NCBI RefSeq assembly: GCF_004352915.1 | Contig: NZ_SJSY01000074.1 | Location: 248,001-312,000 of the forward strand | DNA from: Flavobacterium zhairuonense | GTDB lineage: Bacteria > Bacteroidota > Bacteroidia > Flavobacteriales > Flavobacteriaceae | DNA length: 64,000 nucleotides | Direction of reading: 5' to 3' | Shown: positions 8,282-17,849 of the stretch, one piece after another | Layout: every line of letters starts with the position of its first letter | Numbering within the stretch: position 1 is the first letter of the stretch | Notes under the pieces: model-generated | The model's database searches: none | Told to the model about the DNA's origin: nothing | Seen by the model: the letters and a program-made list of their open reading frames with translations, nothing else | Position numbers and translations under genes: made by a program

Positions 8282-9052
8282 ATGAGCAAGGAACTTCAGC
8301 TTAAAGCTTTCGAAAGGTTATTAATTATCATGGATGAACTTCGTGAGCAATGTCCGTGGGATAAAAAACAAACATTGCAGACTTTGCGTCATTTGACAAT
8401 CGAAGAAACATACGAGCTTGGAGATGCTATTTTAGATAATGATTTAAACGAAGTTAAAAAAGAGCTCGGAGATTTGTTGCTTCATATTGTTTTTTATGCC
8501 AAAATAGGCTCAGAAACCAATGATTTTGATATTGCTGATGTATGTAATGAAATTTGCGATAAATTGATTCATCGTCATCCTCATATTTACAGCGATACCA
8601 TTGTAAAAGATGAAGAAGAAGTCAAACAGAATTGGGAGAAACTCAAATTAAAAGAAGGCAAAAAATCAGTTTTAGAAGGTGTTCCAAGAAGTCTTCCTGC
8701 ATTAGTAAAAGCAAGCCGAATTCAAGATAAAGTAAAAGGTGTTGGATTTGACTGGGAAGAACCGCATCAAGTTTGGGACAAAGTACAGGAAGAATTAGAA
8801 GAACTTCAAGTTGAAGTAAAATCAGGAAATCAGGATAAAATTGAAGCCGAATTTGGCGATGTTTTATTCTCAATGATCAATTACGCCCGATTTTTAAATA
8901 TAAATCCCGAAGATGCTTTGGAACGAACTAATAAAAAATTCATCAAGCGTTTTCAATATTTAGAGAGCAAAGCCAGTGAATTAGGAAAACCTCTTTCAGA
9001 AATGACTTTGGCTGAAATGGATGTCTTTTGGAATGAAGCTAAAAAGCTTTAA
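8282..9052 (+). CDS. mazG: Nucleoside triphosphate pyrophosphohydrolase
   Basis: MazG hydrolyses (d)NTPs to NMP and pyrophosphate, which cleans the nucleotide pool. The 256-residue length fits the two-domain form. The N-terminal domain carries CPWDKKQTLQTLRHLTIEE, with EETYELGDAI and KKELGDLLLHIVFYA as the metal-binding helices. The second domain has GVGFDWEE and a similar ELEELQVEV / AEFGDVLFSMINYARF pattern. The open frame extends back to 8228 through a terminator hairpin; the ATG at 8282 gives the normal start MSKELQLKAFERLL. Confidence 0.95.
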   Translation: MSKELQLKAFERLLIIMDELREQCPWDKKQTLQTLRHLTIEETYELGDAILDNDLNEVKKELGDLLLHIVFYAKIGSETNDFDIADVCNEICDKLIHRHPHIYSDTIVKDEEEVKQNWEKLKLKEGKKSVLEGVPRSLPALVKASRIQDKVKGVGFDWEEPHQVWDKVQEELEELQVEVKSGNQDKIEAEFGDVLFSMINYARFLNINPEDALERTNKKFIKRFQYLESKASELGKPLSEMTLAEMDVFWNEAKKL

Positions 9053-9733
9053 TTATTCGGCCATTTTTTTTAATGCTCGAACATTTTTGAGCATAATTTT
9101 TTTTCCAACAAGTTCAATTAGTTCTAATTTGTTGAAATCAGATAATAAACGAATACAGCTTTCAGTTGCTGTACCAATAATTCCTGCAAGTTCTTCGCGA
9201 GTAAGTTGAACTTTCAAGGTTTTATCCTCATTTTCTCCAAATTCGTCATGAAGATGCAATAAAGTTTCGGCTAAACGTTGTTTTACAGTTTTTTGGACTA
9301 AAGCAATTTTGTCGTTTTCAGATTCTTTCAAATCTTCACAAATAGATTGCATCAAATTCAATGAAAATTGATTGTTGTTATTGAAAAAATGTATGATTTC
9401 AGATTTCGGAATAAAGCAAACTTCCATATCAGCAATTGCTTTTGCAGATAAATTAGCTGGTTCATTGCTGATCATAGAACGCTGGCCTAAAAGTTCGCCA
9501 GACTTTACCAATTTTACAATCTGGTCTTTTCCGTTCGCGCTCAATTTTGATAATTTCCCAACGCCATCTTTCACGCAAAATACTCCATTAGTAACTTCCC
9601 CTTCCTCAAAAATAGCTTCCCCTTTTTTAATCGAGTAACTTGTTTTGCTATTCGCTAATTTGATAACTTCTTCTTTACTAAGGGCTTTTAAAGACGACAA
9701 TTGGCGTACAATACATTGATCACATTTATTCAT
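9053..9733 (-). CDS. Crp/Fnr-family transcriptional regulator
   Basis: The protein has a cyclic-nucleotide-binding-like beta-barrel at about residues 20-130 (KGEAIFEEGEVTNGVFCVKDG, SGELLGQRSMI). A C-terminal winged helix follows, whose recognition helix is TREELAGIIGTATESCIRLLSDF. The ETxxR-type motif of Fnr/Crp is altered to TESCIR. The N-terminus starts MNKCDQC with a CxxC pair, but I do not see the full four-Cys pattern of E. coli Fnr at its usual spacing, so an Fe-S cluster is possible but unproven. I start it at 9733 (226 residues), because the longer frame places 13 extra residues over its own -7 element. It is divergent from ccoI and is the obvious regulator of the cbb3 and hemN promoters. 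Confidence 0.88.
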   Translation of the reverse strand: MNKCDQCIVRQLSSLKALSKEEVIKLANSKTSYSIKKGEAIFEEGEVTNGVFCVKDGVGKLSKLSANGKDQIVKLVKSGELLGQRSMISNEPANLSAKAIADMEVCFIPKSEIIHFFNNNNQFSLNLMQSICEDLKESENDKIALVQKTVKQRLAETLLHLHDEFGENEDKTLKVQLTREELAGIIGTATESCIRLLSDFNKLELIELVGKKIMLKNVRALKKMAE

Positions 9734-9750
9734 CGTAATATAATTTAGTG

Positions 9751-9758
9751 CAAAATTA
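9751..9758 (-). promoter_or_regulatory. -7 promoter element of the Crp/Fnr gene
   Basis: On the minus strand this reads TAATTTTG, a perfect TAnnTTTG element 17 bp before the start at 9733. No Fnr-like box is found at the activating distance, unlike the cbb3 and hemN promoters. Confidence 0.6.
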
Positions 9759-9859
9759 ACCAATATTCGCATTGAAAAACATTAAAATCAGAAGAAAAAT
9801 TTTACGGATGTAATTTGCCTATTTTATTTTATTAAATTAGAATTTGATTTCATTTTCAT

Positions 9860-9904
9860 ATGATAAATGTCATATTTATAGTTAATTCTTATTTGGAATA
9901 TTTG
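9860..9904 (+). promoter_or_regulatory. Fnr-like box and -7 element of ccoI
   Basis: ATGATAAATGTCAT (9860-9873) is a near-palindromic TGAT-N4-ATCA box with one mismatch. AATATTTG (9897-9904) matches the -7 consensus at 7 of 8 positions. Box centre to last -7 base is 37.5 bp. It lies in the gap between the regulator gene and ccoI. Confidence 0.65.
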
Positions 9905-9927
9905 TTACATTAAAAAAGAAACAAATT

Positions 9928-12315
9928 ATGACTGAGCAGAGCTGTTTTCATTGTGGAATCGATATTCCTAAAAATGAAGAAATCAATTTTGATGAAAAAA
10001 AGTTTTGTTGCGCCGGCTGTAAAACCGTCTATGAAATTTTTAGCCTTCATGATTTAACCTGCTATTATGATTTTGAAAAATCGCCAGGTGCTACTCCGCA
10101 AGACATTCAAGGAAAATATGATTTTTTGGATAATGAAGCAATTGCTTCAAAAATAATCGATTTTCAAGAAGGTAATACTTCGATAGTTTCTTTAAATATT
10201 CCGCACATACATTGCAGTTCTTGTATTTGGATTCTGGAAAATCTGAACAGAATTCAGCCAGGAATTAGCATGTCGCAAGTTAATTTTCCACAAAAAAAAG
10301 TCCGAATTACATTTAACTCTGAGCTAGTTTCGCTCAAATCGATAGCGTATTTGCTGAGTTCGATAGGATATGAGCCGTATATCAGTCTCGAAAATTATGA
10401 AACAGGGAAAAGCAATGTTGACCGAAGTTTGACGTATAAATTGGGAGTCGCATTTTTTTGTTTTGGAAACATTATGTTGCTATCATTTCCGGAATATTTC
10501 GAAATCAAAGAATTTTGGTTGGATAATTACAAGCCTTTTTTTAGGATTTTGATTTTTTTGTTGGCTTTGCCAAGTTTTTTATATTCAGCGAGCGGTTATT
10601 ATGTTTCGGCATATAAAAGTATAAAGTCAAGAATGCTGAATATTGATATTCCGATTGCGCTGGGAATTATTGTAATGTTTGTCAGAAGTACTTTTGATAT
10701 CGTAATGAATTACGGAGGAGGTTTTTTTGACAGTCTTACAGGTTTAGTTTTCTTCATGCTTCTAGGAAAAATGTTCCAAATCAAAACCTATAGTTTCTTA
10801 AGTTTTGAAAGAGATTTTAAATCGTATTTTCCAATTGCAGTTACAAGAATCAATTCAGATACTTCTGAAGAAAGTGTACCTATTTATGATGTCTTAAAAG
10901 GAAACAGATTATTGATCAGAAATCAAGAATTGATTCCAGTTGATGGTATTTTGATCAGCGAAAAAGCCGAAATTGATTATAGTTTTGTTACCGGAGAAGC
11001 AGTTCCAATTACCAAAAAATCAGGAGATAAAGTCTTCGCTGGTGGAAAACAGATTGGAAAAGTTATCGAAATGGAAGTATTGCATTCGGTTTCTCAAAGT
11101 TATCTTACGCAATTATGGAGCAATGAAATTTTCCAGAAAAAAGTCATTCAAAAACACAAAACAATTACAGATAAAATCAGTCGATATTTTACTCCGATAT
11201 TATTATTGATCGCTTTTGCTGGATTTGGTTATTGGATATTTATTGATGCCAATACCGCTTTTAATGTTTTTACTGCAGTTTTAATTGTGGCTTGTCCTTG
11301 CGCGCTGGCGCTAACGGCTCCATTTACTTTTGGAAATATTCTCAGAATTATGGGAAAACAAAAAATGTATCTTAAAAATGCTTTGGTAATAGAGCAATTG
11401 GCAAAAGTTGATACTATTGTTTTTGATAAAACAGGAACGATTACAACAAATAAAAAGTCAAATATTATTTATGAAGGAACTGTGATTTCGGAGGAAAATA
11501 TGATTTTATTGAAAAATGTGCTACGTGCTTCAAATCATCCATTAAGCAGAATGTTGTATGATTTTCTGCCAGAAACAAATCGAATCAAAATTGATGAATT
11601 TCAAGAAATCACAGGAAAAGGATTATTGGCTACAGCTGAAAGTAAAACAATAAAAGTTGGTTCGGCAACATTTGTTGAAAGCCCAGATTTAGATACATCA
11701 GAAATTGAAAAAACGGCTCTTCATGTCAAAATAAACGATATATATTACGGACAATTTAATTTCCAAAATCAATATAGAGATGGCCTTGCAACGTTATTTT
11801 CGACTTTAAGCCAAAATTACAAGCTAAAAGTGCTTTCAGGAGATAATGACGGAGAAAGAGCTAATCTTGAAAATATTCTTCCAAAAGGTACGGAGCTTAT
11901 TTTTAATCAAAAACCGGAACAAAAACTAGAATTCATTAAAAAGCTCCAAGAAGAAGGGCAGAATGTTATGATGGTTGGTGATGGCTTGAATGATGCCGGA
12001 GCATTGGCGCAAAGTAATATTGGAATCTCAATTTCAGAGAATGTGAATGTTTTTTCTCCCGCCTGTGATGCAATTTTAGATGCAAATGAATTTTCAAGAT
12101 TGGATTATTTTTTAAAATTATCGCATAAATCGATTCTGATTATTAAAATGAGTTTCGTTTTATCACTGCTGTATAATATCGTGGGACTTGCCTTTGCCAT
12201 CACAGGTAATCTGTTGCCATTAGTAGCGGCGATCATTATGCCGTTGAGCACTATTACGATCGTAAGTTTTGTGACTTTGATGTCTAACTATTTCAGTAAG
12301 AGCAATTTAAATTGA
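9928..12315 (+). CDS. ccoI: cbb3 oxidase copper-loading P-type ATPase
   Basis: CcoI/FixI exports copper across the inner membrane for cbb3 oxidase assembly. The 795 residues start with a small Cys-rich domain (CFHCG, KFCCAGC) found in CcoI proteins. An HMA domain follows, with HCSSC as the metal site. The core has the membrane CPC motif (VACPCALALTAP), the phosphorylation motif DKTGTIT, SNHPLSR of the nucleotide-binding domain, and GDGLNDAGALAQSN. It is the first gene of the forward-strand cbb3 run, with its own Fnr-like promoter; a second such promoter follows before ccoS. Confidence 0.95.
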   Translation: MTEQSCFHCGIDIPKNEEINFDEKKFCCAGCKTVYEIFSLHDLTCYYDFEKSPGATPQDIQGKYDFLDNEAIASKIIDFQEGNTSIVSLNIPHIHCSSCIWILENLNRIQPGISMSQVNFPQKKVRITFNSELVSLKSIAYLLSSIGYEPYISLENYETGKSNVDRSLTYKLGVAFFCFGNIMLLSFPEYFEIKEFWLDNYKPFFRILIFLLALPSFLYSASGYYVSAYKSIKSRMLNIDIPIALGIIVMFVRSTFDIVMNYGGGFFDSLTGLVFFMLLGKMFQIKTYSFLSFERDFKSYFPIAVTRINSDTSEESVPIYDVLKGNRLLIRNQELIPVDGILISEKAEIDYSFVTGEAVPITKKSGDKVFAGGKQIGKVIEMEVLHSVSQSYLTQLWSNEIFQKKVIQKHKTITDKISRYFTPILLLIAFAGFGYWIFIDANTAFNVFTAVLIVACPCALALTAPFTFGNILRIMGKQKMYLKNALVIEQLAKVDTIVFDKTGTITTNKKSNIIYEGTVISEENMILLKNVLRASNHPLSRMLYDFLPETNRIKIDEFQEITGKGLLATAESKTIKVGSATFVESPDLDTSEIEKTALHVKINDIYYGQFNFQNQYRDGLATLFSTLSQNYKLKVLSGDNDGERANLENILPKGTELIFNQKPEQKLEFIKKLQEEGQNVMMVGDGLNDAGALAQSNIGISISENVNVFSPACDAILDANEFSRLDYFLKLSHKSILIIKMSFVLSLLYNIVGLAFAITGNLLPLVAAIIMPLSTITIVSFVTLMSNYFSKSNLN

Positions 12316-12369
12316 TTATAAATAATTCTGAGGAGTTTTTTTACTAAATTTATCATAAGTCTTTGTACT

Positions 12370-12413
12370 ATGATAATTATCATATTTTATACAATAGTAA
12401 CCTACTAATTTTG
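12370..12413 (+). promoter_or_regulatory. Fnr-like box and -7 element of the ccoS-ccoNO operon
   Basis: ATGATAATTATCAT (12370-12383) is a perfect 14-nt palindrome that matches TGAT-N4-ATCA. TAATTTTG (12406-12413) is a perfect -7 element. Box centre to last -7 base is 36.5 bp, placing the box near -42 of the expected start. It drives the structural genes separately from ccoI. Confidence 0.75.
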
Positions 12414-12431
12414 TTAACATAAATTTAAGGT

Positions 12432-12623
12432 ATGAGTGTAATTTATCTATTAATTTCAGTAAGTATTTTCGTAGCAATCGGGTTCTTCATTGCTTTTATC
12501 ATCGCTGTCAAATCGGGACAGTATGATGATGATTATACGCCTTCTGTCAGAATGCTTTTTGACGACGAAACCAAAATTACTCCCCAGAAAAATATTTCAC
12601 CAACCGAAGAAAAACAAGTATAA
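12432..12623 (+). CDS. ccoS: cbb3-type cytochrome oxidase assembly protein CcoS
   Basis: A 63-residue protein with one N-terminal membrane helix (VIYLLISVSIFVAIGFFIAF) and a short charged tail containing DDDYTPSVRMLFDDE, the CcoS pattern. CcoS is needed to insert heme and copper into CcoN. It ends 2 bp before ccoNO. Confidence 0.92.
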   Translation: MSVIYLLISVSIFVAIGFFIAFIIAVKSGQYDDDYTPSVRMLFDDETKITPQKNISPTEEKQV

Positions 12624-12625
12624 TT

Positions 12626-14812
12626 ATGGAAATGGAACAGTTTTATTACGACAACAAAATTGTAAAAAAATTCATTTATGCCACTATCCTCTTTGGAGTA
12701 GTAGGTATGTTAGTGGGACTGACCTTAGCGGTTATGTACCTTTTTCCCAACATGACAGATGGAATCTCTTGGTTGAGCTACGGCCGATTGAGACCTTTGC
12801 ATACAAATGCGGTTATTTTTGCCTTTGTAGGGAATGCCTTTTTTGCGGGTTTATATTACTCGCTCCAGCGTTTGCTGAAAGCCAGAATGTTCAGTGATTT
12901 TTTAAGCAATCTGCATTTCTGGGGTTGGCAGTTGATCATTGTTGCTGCCGCTATTACGCTGCCATTAGGTTATACTTCTTCAAAAGAATATGCAGAGTTA
13001 GAATGGCCTATTGATATTGCAATTGCCGTGATCTGGGTAGTTATGGGAATTAATATGATAGGTACAATGCTTCGCAGACGAGAGAGACATTTATATGTTG
13101 CGATCTGGTTTTATTTGGCCACATTTGTAACAGTAGCTGTACTTCATATTTTTAATAATATCGAATTGCCAGTTTCTGCTTTAAAAAGTTATTCAGTTTA
13201 CGCTGGTGTTCAGGATGCCTTGGTGCAGTGGTGGTACGGGCATAATGCGGTTGCATTTTTCTTGACAACACCATTTTTAGGATTGATGTATTATTTTGTT
13301 CCTAAAATAGCCAACCGACCTATTTATTCTTATAGATTATCTATTATTCACTTTTGGTCATTAATCTTTATCTACATTTGGGCAGGACCACACCATTTAT
13401 TGTATTCTGCTTTGCCAAATTGGGCTCAAAATTTAGGTGTAGTATTCTCTGTAATGCTTATTGCTCCATCTTGGGGAGGTATGATCAACGGACTTTTAAC
13501 TTTAAGAGGTGCGTGGGACAAAGTTCGTGAAGAACCAGTTTTAAAATTCTTTGTTGTTGCAATTACAGGCTACGGAATGGCAACTTTTGAAGGTCCAATG
13601 CTTTCTTTCAAAAATGTAAACGCTATTGCGCATTATACAGACTGGATTATAGCACACGTACACGTAGGAGCATTAGCATGGAACGGATTTATGTCATTTG
13701 CTATTATTTATTGGTTGATTCCAAGAATGACAAAAAGCACTTTGTTCTCTAAAAAACTGGCTAATTTCCATTTCTGGATTGGAACCTTAGGGATTATTTT
13801 GTATGCACTTCCAATGTATGTGGCAGGTTTCCAGCAAGCATCTATGTGGAAACAATTTAATCCAGATGGAACTTTGACTTATGGAAATTTCCTTGAAACA
13901 GTTACTGCAATTATGCCATTATACTGGATGAGAGCAATTGGAGGTACTTTGTATTTAGTTGGAATGCTGACTTTAGTATACAACATTATAATGACTATTA
14001 AAGCAGGAGATACAATTGAAGATGAATTGGCTCAAGCTCCAGCATTGCAAACAATAAGTGGCAACAGACTTAGAGGAGAGAAATTTCATACTTGGCTAGA
14101 AAGAAAACCTATTCAATTGACGATTTTGGCTACGATTGCAATCTTGATTGGAGGAATTATTCAAATTGTTCCAACAATTATGGTAAAATCAAATATCCCA
14201 ACAATTTCAAGCGTGAAACCTTATACACCGTTAGAACTTGAAGGTCGAGATTTATATATCAGAGAAGGTTGTGTGGGTTGTCACTCTCAGTCAGTACGTC
14301 CATTCAGAAGTGAAGTAGAACGTTATGGGCCACAATCTAAGGCAGGAGAATTTGTTTATGATCATCCATTTTTATGGGGTTCAAAACGTACAGGTCCAGA
14401 TTTGCTTAGAGTAGGAGGCAAGTATAATGACAATTGGCATTTCAATCATATGTGGAATCCACAAAGTACTTCTGCAGGTTCAATTATGCCAGGTTATAAA
14501 TGGTTATTTGACAACAAACCACTGGATATATCATTGACTCAAAAGAAAATGCAAGCGATGGTTTCTCTTGGAGTTCCATACTCAGAGGCTCAAATTGCAA
14601 ATGCTCAAAAAACATTGAGAGATCAAGCTGTTAAAATTGAGAAGAGCTTAGAAAATGATCCTGATTTCGTGAAAAGTTATGCAGATAGCAAAAAGAAAGC
14701 AGAAGCTAAAGGCGAAAAATTTGTTCCAATGAATGAAAGAGAAATTGTAGCCTTGATTGCTTACATACAAAGACTTGGTACTGATATTAAGGTAAAAGAA
14801 ACTTCTAAATAA
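12626..14812 (+). CDS. ccoNO: Fused cbb3 cytochrome oxidase subunits CcoN-CcoO
   Basis: This 728-residue protein joins the catalytic subunit (CcoN, about 1-480) to the mono-heme cytochrome c subunit (CcoO, about 500-728). CcoN shows the heme and CuB ligand regions: LRPLHTNAVIF, WWYGHNAVAFF, GPHHLLYSALPNW and AHVHVGALAWNGF. CcoO has a membrane anchor, then EGCVGCHSQSVRPFRSEVERYG with heme motif CVGCH at 549-553 and a probable axial Met in SIMPGY. The complex reduces oxygen with high affinity and pumps protons. The fusion is usual in Bacteroidetes. Confidence 0.96.
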   Translation: MEMEQFYYDNKIVKKFIYATILFGVVGMLVGLTLAVMYLFPNMTDGISWLSYGRLRPLHTNAVIFAFVGNAFFAGLYYSLQRLLKARMFSDFLSNLHFWGWQLIIVAAAITLPLGYTSSKEYAELEWPIDIAIAVIWVVMGINMIGTMLRRRERHLYVAIWFYLATFVTVAVLHIFNNIELPVSALKSYSVYAGVQDALVQWWYGHNAVAFFLTTPFLGLMYYFVPKIANRPIYSYRLSIIHFWSLIFIYIWAGPHHLLYSALPNWAQNLGVVFSVMLIAPSWGGMINGLLTLRGAWDKVREEPVLKFFVVAITGYGMATFEGPMLSFKNVNAIAHYTDWIIAHVHVGALAWNGFMSFAIIYWLIPRMTKSTLFSKKLANFHFWIGTLGIILYALPMYVAGFQQASMWKQFNPDGTLTYGNFLETVTAIMPLYWMRAIGGTLYLVGMLTLVYNIIMTIKAGDTIEDELAQAPALQTISGNRLRGEKFHTWLERKPIQLTILATIAILIGGIIQIVPTIMVKSNIPTISSVKPYTPLELEGRDLYIREGCVGCHSQSVRPFRSEVERYGPQSKAGEFVYDHPFLWGSKRTGPDLLRVGGKYNDNWHFNHMWNPQSTSAGSIMPGYKWLFDNKPLDISLTQKKMQAMVSLGVPYSEAQIANAQKTLRDQAVKIEKSLENDPDFVKSYADSKKKAEAKGEKFVPMNEREIVALIAYIQRLGTDIKVKETSK

Positions 14813-14819
14813 CAGCATT

Positions 14820-14996
14820 ATGTTTGAACAGATAAAACACAATATGGAGACGATATCGGGTGTAGAAATTTACCCGATTCTCTCTTTAATGATTTTCTTT
14901 TTGTTTTTCGTAGGATTGGCCTTTTGGGTGTTTTCATACAAAAAGGAAAAGATTAAAGAAATGAGTGAAATTCCTTTAAACGAGGACTTGGTATAA
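14820..14996 (+). CDS. ccoQ: CcoQ-like small cbb3 oxidase subunit
   Basis: A 58-residue ORF starting MFEQIKHNMETISGVEIYP, with one membrane helix (SLMIFFLFFVGLAFWVFSYK) and a short charged end. It lies 7 bp after ccoNO and 18 bp before ccoP, exactly where CcoQ is encoded in cco operons. CcoQ stabilises the complex. Sequence conservation in this family is low, so the call rests on size, topology and position. Confidence 0.85.
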   Translation: MFEQIKHNMETISGVEIYPILSLMIFFLFFVGLAFWVFSYKKEKIKEMSEIPLNEDLV

Positions 14997-15014
14997 TTTC
15001 AAAAGATAAATAAA

Positions 15015-15956
15015 ATGAAAAAATTTTTCCCAGTATATGTAAGAGTACCGCTTATTTTCTTCATCGGTTTTGCTTTGATGGAGTATTTTATTGATTCAGG
15101 TGATAAGCCAGCTTTTATAAAATATCCAATGGTTTCAGTCTTTTTGTTTGTATTTCTATTTGTCTTGGTTGCAATTGAAATTACACTTAGTGCAGTAAAC
15201 AAGGTCTTATACCAATTAATGTCGCCTGAAGAAAAAGCGAAATTGGATTATGAAAATAGTTTGAGCTTAACGGAAAGTACTTGGTTCAAAGAACTAATGC
15301 ATAAACTGACCAAAACAGAGCCTATGGAAAAAGAAGGCGAATTGTTGATGGATCATGATTATGACGGAATAAAGGAGCTTGATAATAATTTGCCGCCTTG
15401 GTGGGTGGGTTTGTTTTACATCTGTATCATTTTCGGCGCTATTTATCTTATTCATTATGAAATTCTTGGGGGAGACAATCAAGAAACAGAATTGAAAAAA
15501 GAAATGGCGCAAGCCAAAATTGACGTCGAGGAATATTTAAAAACTGCTCCAGATTTAATGGATGAAAAAACGGTGGTTCTGCTTACTGATGCACCAAGTT
15601 TAGCGGCTGGTAAAGAAATCTTCTTGACAAATTGTGCCGCATGCCACAGAGCTGATGCTGGAGGGCAAATTGGTCCAAACTTAACTGACGATAAATGGAT
15701 TTTAGGTGGAGGTATTAAAAATGTTTTCCATACCATTACAAATGGAGGCCGTGACGGAAAAGGAATGGTTTCTTGGAAAACTAATGGTATGAAGCCAAAA
15801 GACATTCAAAAAGTGGCCAGTTATATCTTGTCTTTGCAAGGAAGCAATCCTAAAGATCCTAAAGAAGCTGAAGGAGAAGTTTGGGTAGATGAAAGTGCTC
15901 CGAAAAAAGACGCAGTGCCAAGTAATACAAAAGATAGTACAGAAGTTAAAAAATAA
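15015..15956 (+). CDS. ccoP: cbb3 oxidase cytochrome c subunit CcoP (mono-heme)
   Basis: A 313-residue protein with two N-terminal membrane helices (about 8-26 and 38-58) and a third at about 132-150 (LPPWWVGLFYICIIFGAIYLIHY), the last matching the CcoP anchor. The periplasmic cytochrome c domain has one heme site, CAACH at 207-211, with axial Met probably in GMVSW or GMKP. Classical CcoP has two heme motifs; here only one is present. The C-terminus is a charged Lys/Glu/Asp tail. Confidence 0.93.
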   Translation: MKKFFPVYVRVPLIFFIGFALMEYFIDSGDKPAFIKYPMVSVFLFVFLFVLVAIEITLSAVNKVLYQLMSPEEKAKLDYENSLSLTESTWFKELMHKLTKTEPMEKEGELLMDHDYDGIKELDNNLPPWWVGLFYICIIFGAIYLIHYEILGGDNQETELKKEMAQAKIDVEEYLKTAPDLMDEKTVVLLTDAPSLAAGKEIFLTNCAACHRADAGGQIGPNLTDDKWILGGGIKNVFHTITNGGRDGKGMVSWKTNGMKPKDIQKVASYILSLQGSNPKDPKEAEGEVWVDESAPKKDAVPSNTKDSTEVKK

Positions 15957-15961
15957 AAATC

Positions 15962-17380
15962 ATGTCAAATTTACCAGACGAAGCTTTTAGAGATACCATC
16001 GGAACAATTGATGAAGGTGGTAATCGAAAATTTATTTTTCCTAAAAAACCGTCTGGTAAATTCTATGATTATAGAAAGATTGTCAGTTATGTTTTATTGG
16101 CCATCTTAGTCGCAAACCCTTTTATAAAAATAAACGGAAACCAATTTATGATGTTCAATGTTATGGAACGTCGTTTTAATATTTTTGGTTTCCCATTTTG
16201 GCCACAGGACTTTTATCTTTTTGTGATATCAATGATTGTAGGTGTTGTTTTCGTCATTTTGTTCACAGTGGTTTTTGGAAGGATTTTTTGTGGATGGATT
16301 TGTCCGCAGACTATTTTTTTGGAAATGGTTTTCAGAAGAATTGAATATTGGATCGATGGCGACAGAGGCTCACAATCGCGTTTAGCTCGACAAGAATGGG
16401 ATGCCGAAAAAATCCGAAAAAGACTTCTTAAATGGACTATTTTCTTTTTGATTTCTTTTGGTATTGCAAATGTGTTTTTGGCCTACTTAGTAGGAAGTGA
16501 TCAATTGTTTTTGATGATCGAGCAAGGTCCTGTAAAACAAGCCAGTAATTTTATAGCATTGCTGATTTTTACTAGTGTTTTTTATTTCGTTTTTGTTTGG
16601 TTTCGTGAGCAAGTTTGCATAATTGCTTGTCCTTACGGAAGACTTCAAGGTGTTCTTTTAGATAATAAATCCATAAATGTTGCATACGATTTTGTTCGTG
16701 GAGAAAAAGAAACGGGGCGCGGAAAATTCAATAAAAAAGAAGACCGTTCTTTAACCGGAAAAGGCGACTGTATCGATTGTCTTCAATGTGTACATGTTTG
16801 CCCAATGGGAATTGATATTCGAAACGGAACTCAATTAGAATGTACAAACTGCACGGCATGTATTGACGAATGTGATCATATAATGGAAAGTGTTGGCTTG
16901 CCAAAAGGTCTAATTCGTTATGCTTCTGAAGATGAAATAGCGAAAAAAGAGCCTTTTAAATTCACGGCAAGAATGAAAGGATACACTGCTGTTCTATGCA
17001 TTTTGTTGAGTGTTTTTGTCGGGATGTTATTTTTAAGAACAAATGTAGAGGCGATTATCTTGCGCTTACCTGGACAATTGTTTCAGCACAAAGGCGAAAA
17101 TATAAGTAATGTTTATACCTATAAAATCGTTAACAAAACAATGAATGATTACAATGATATTCATTTTGAATTGATTGACCAGAAAGGTGAAATTAAAAAT
17201 GTTGGAAACAAACATTTCAGAATTAAAAGAGAAGAGACTGCTCAAGGAACTCTTTTCATAGAAATCAATGAAGCCATTCTAGAAAGTGATAAAACGACAG
17301 TAAAAATTGGAGTTTACAACGGCAAAGAATTGCTTGAAACTACAAAAACAAACTTTTTAGGTCCAAGAAGTTTTAATTAA
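15962..17380 (+). CDS. ccoG: cbb3 oxidase accessory ferredoxin-like protein CcoG
   Basis: A 472-residue membrane protein with FixG architecture. The first membrane segments hold FCGWICPQT and CIIACPYGRLQG. Two 4Fe-4S sites follow: CIDCLQCVHVCPMG and CTNCTACIDECD. A further membrane helix comes at about 338-358, then an Ig-like periplasmic C-terminal domain. CcoG is thought to reduce Cu(II) for delivery to CcoN. It starts 5 bp after ccoP. Confidence 0.95.
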   Translation: MSNLPDEAFRDTIGTIDEGGNRKFIFPKKPSGKFYDYRKIVSYVLLAILVANPFIKINGNQFMMFNVMERRFNIFGFPFWPQDFYLFVISMIVGVVFVILFTVVFGRIFCGWICPQTIFLEMVFRRIEYWIDGDRGSQSRLARQEWDAEKIRKRLLKWTIFFLISFGIANVFLAYLVGSDQLFLMIEQGPVKQASNFIALLIFTSVFYFVFVWFREQVCIIACPYGRLQGVLLDNKSINVAYDFVRGEKETGRGKFNKKEDRSLTGKGDCIDCLQCVHVCPMGIDIRNGTQLECTNCTACIDECDHIMESVGLPKGLIRYASEDEIAKKEPFKFTARMKGYTAVLCILLSVFVGMLFLRTNVEAIILRLPGQLFQHKGENISNVYTYKIVNKTMNDYNDIHFELIDQKGEIKNVGNKHFRIKREETAQGTLFIEINEAILESDKTTVKIGVYNGKELLETTKTNFLGPRSFN

Positions 17381-17392
17381 AATAATACGATT

Positions 17393-17842
17393 ATGAAAAT
17401 AAATTGGGGAACAGGAATTGTTATTGCTTTTGCTCTTTTCATGAGCTTTATTTTGTATTTTGTTTTCGAAGTGCAGTCTAATTCAAAGTATGACAATGAT
17501 TTGGTTGTAGAAGAGTATTACAAACATGATTCACATTTTCAAGAAGAAATGGCTCGTGTTCAAAATGCGCATGATTTACAGCAAAAACCATCAATTACCT
17601 CTAGCGATGCTGGTGTAAAAGTAGCTTTTCCAGTAACTTTTGAAAGTGATAAAGTAACTGGAAATATATTGTTGTATCGTCCTTCTAATAAGAAATTTGA
17701 CTTTAATACTAAAATTGCTTTAACAAATTCAGCTTTAGTAATTCCAAAAAACAAATTGATTAAAGGACGCTGGGATGTTAATATGGAATGGCAATATAAC
17801 GGCACAAAATATTTGACTAAAGAGGTGATCTACATAAACTAA
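17393..17842 (+). CDS. ccoH: FixH/CcoH-family protein
   Basis: A 149-residue protein with one N-terminal membrane helix (GTGIVIAFALFMSFILYFVF), then EEYYKHDSHFQEEMARVQNA and a beta-rich periplasmic domain ending GRWDVNMEWQYNGTKYLTKE. This is the FixH pattern. CcoH supports cbb3 assembly and contacts CcoI and CcoN. It follows ccoG by 12 bp. Confidence 0.92.
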   Translation: MKINWGTGIVIAFALFMSFILYFVFEVQSNSKYDNDLVVEEYYKHDSHFQEEMARVQNAHDLQQKPSITSSDAGVKVAFPVTFESDKVTGNILLYRPSNKKFDFNTKIALTNSALVIPKNKLIKGRWDVNMEWQYNGTKYLTKEVIYIN

Positions 17843-17849
17843 TTTTGGT

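Noticed and set aside
9734..9772. Longer start of the Crp/Fnr regulator
   Set aside because: The extra 13 residues span its own -7 element; MNKCDQC is the better start.
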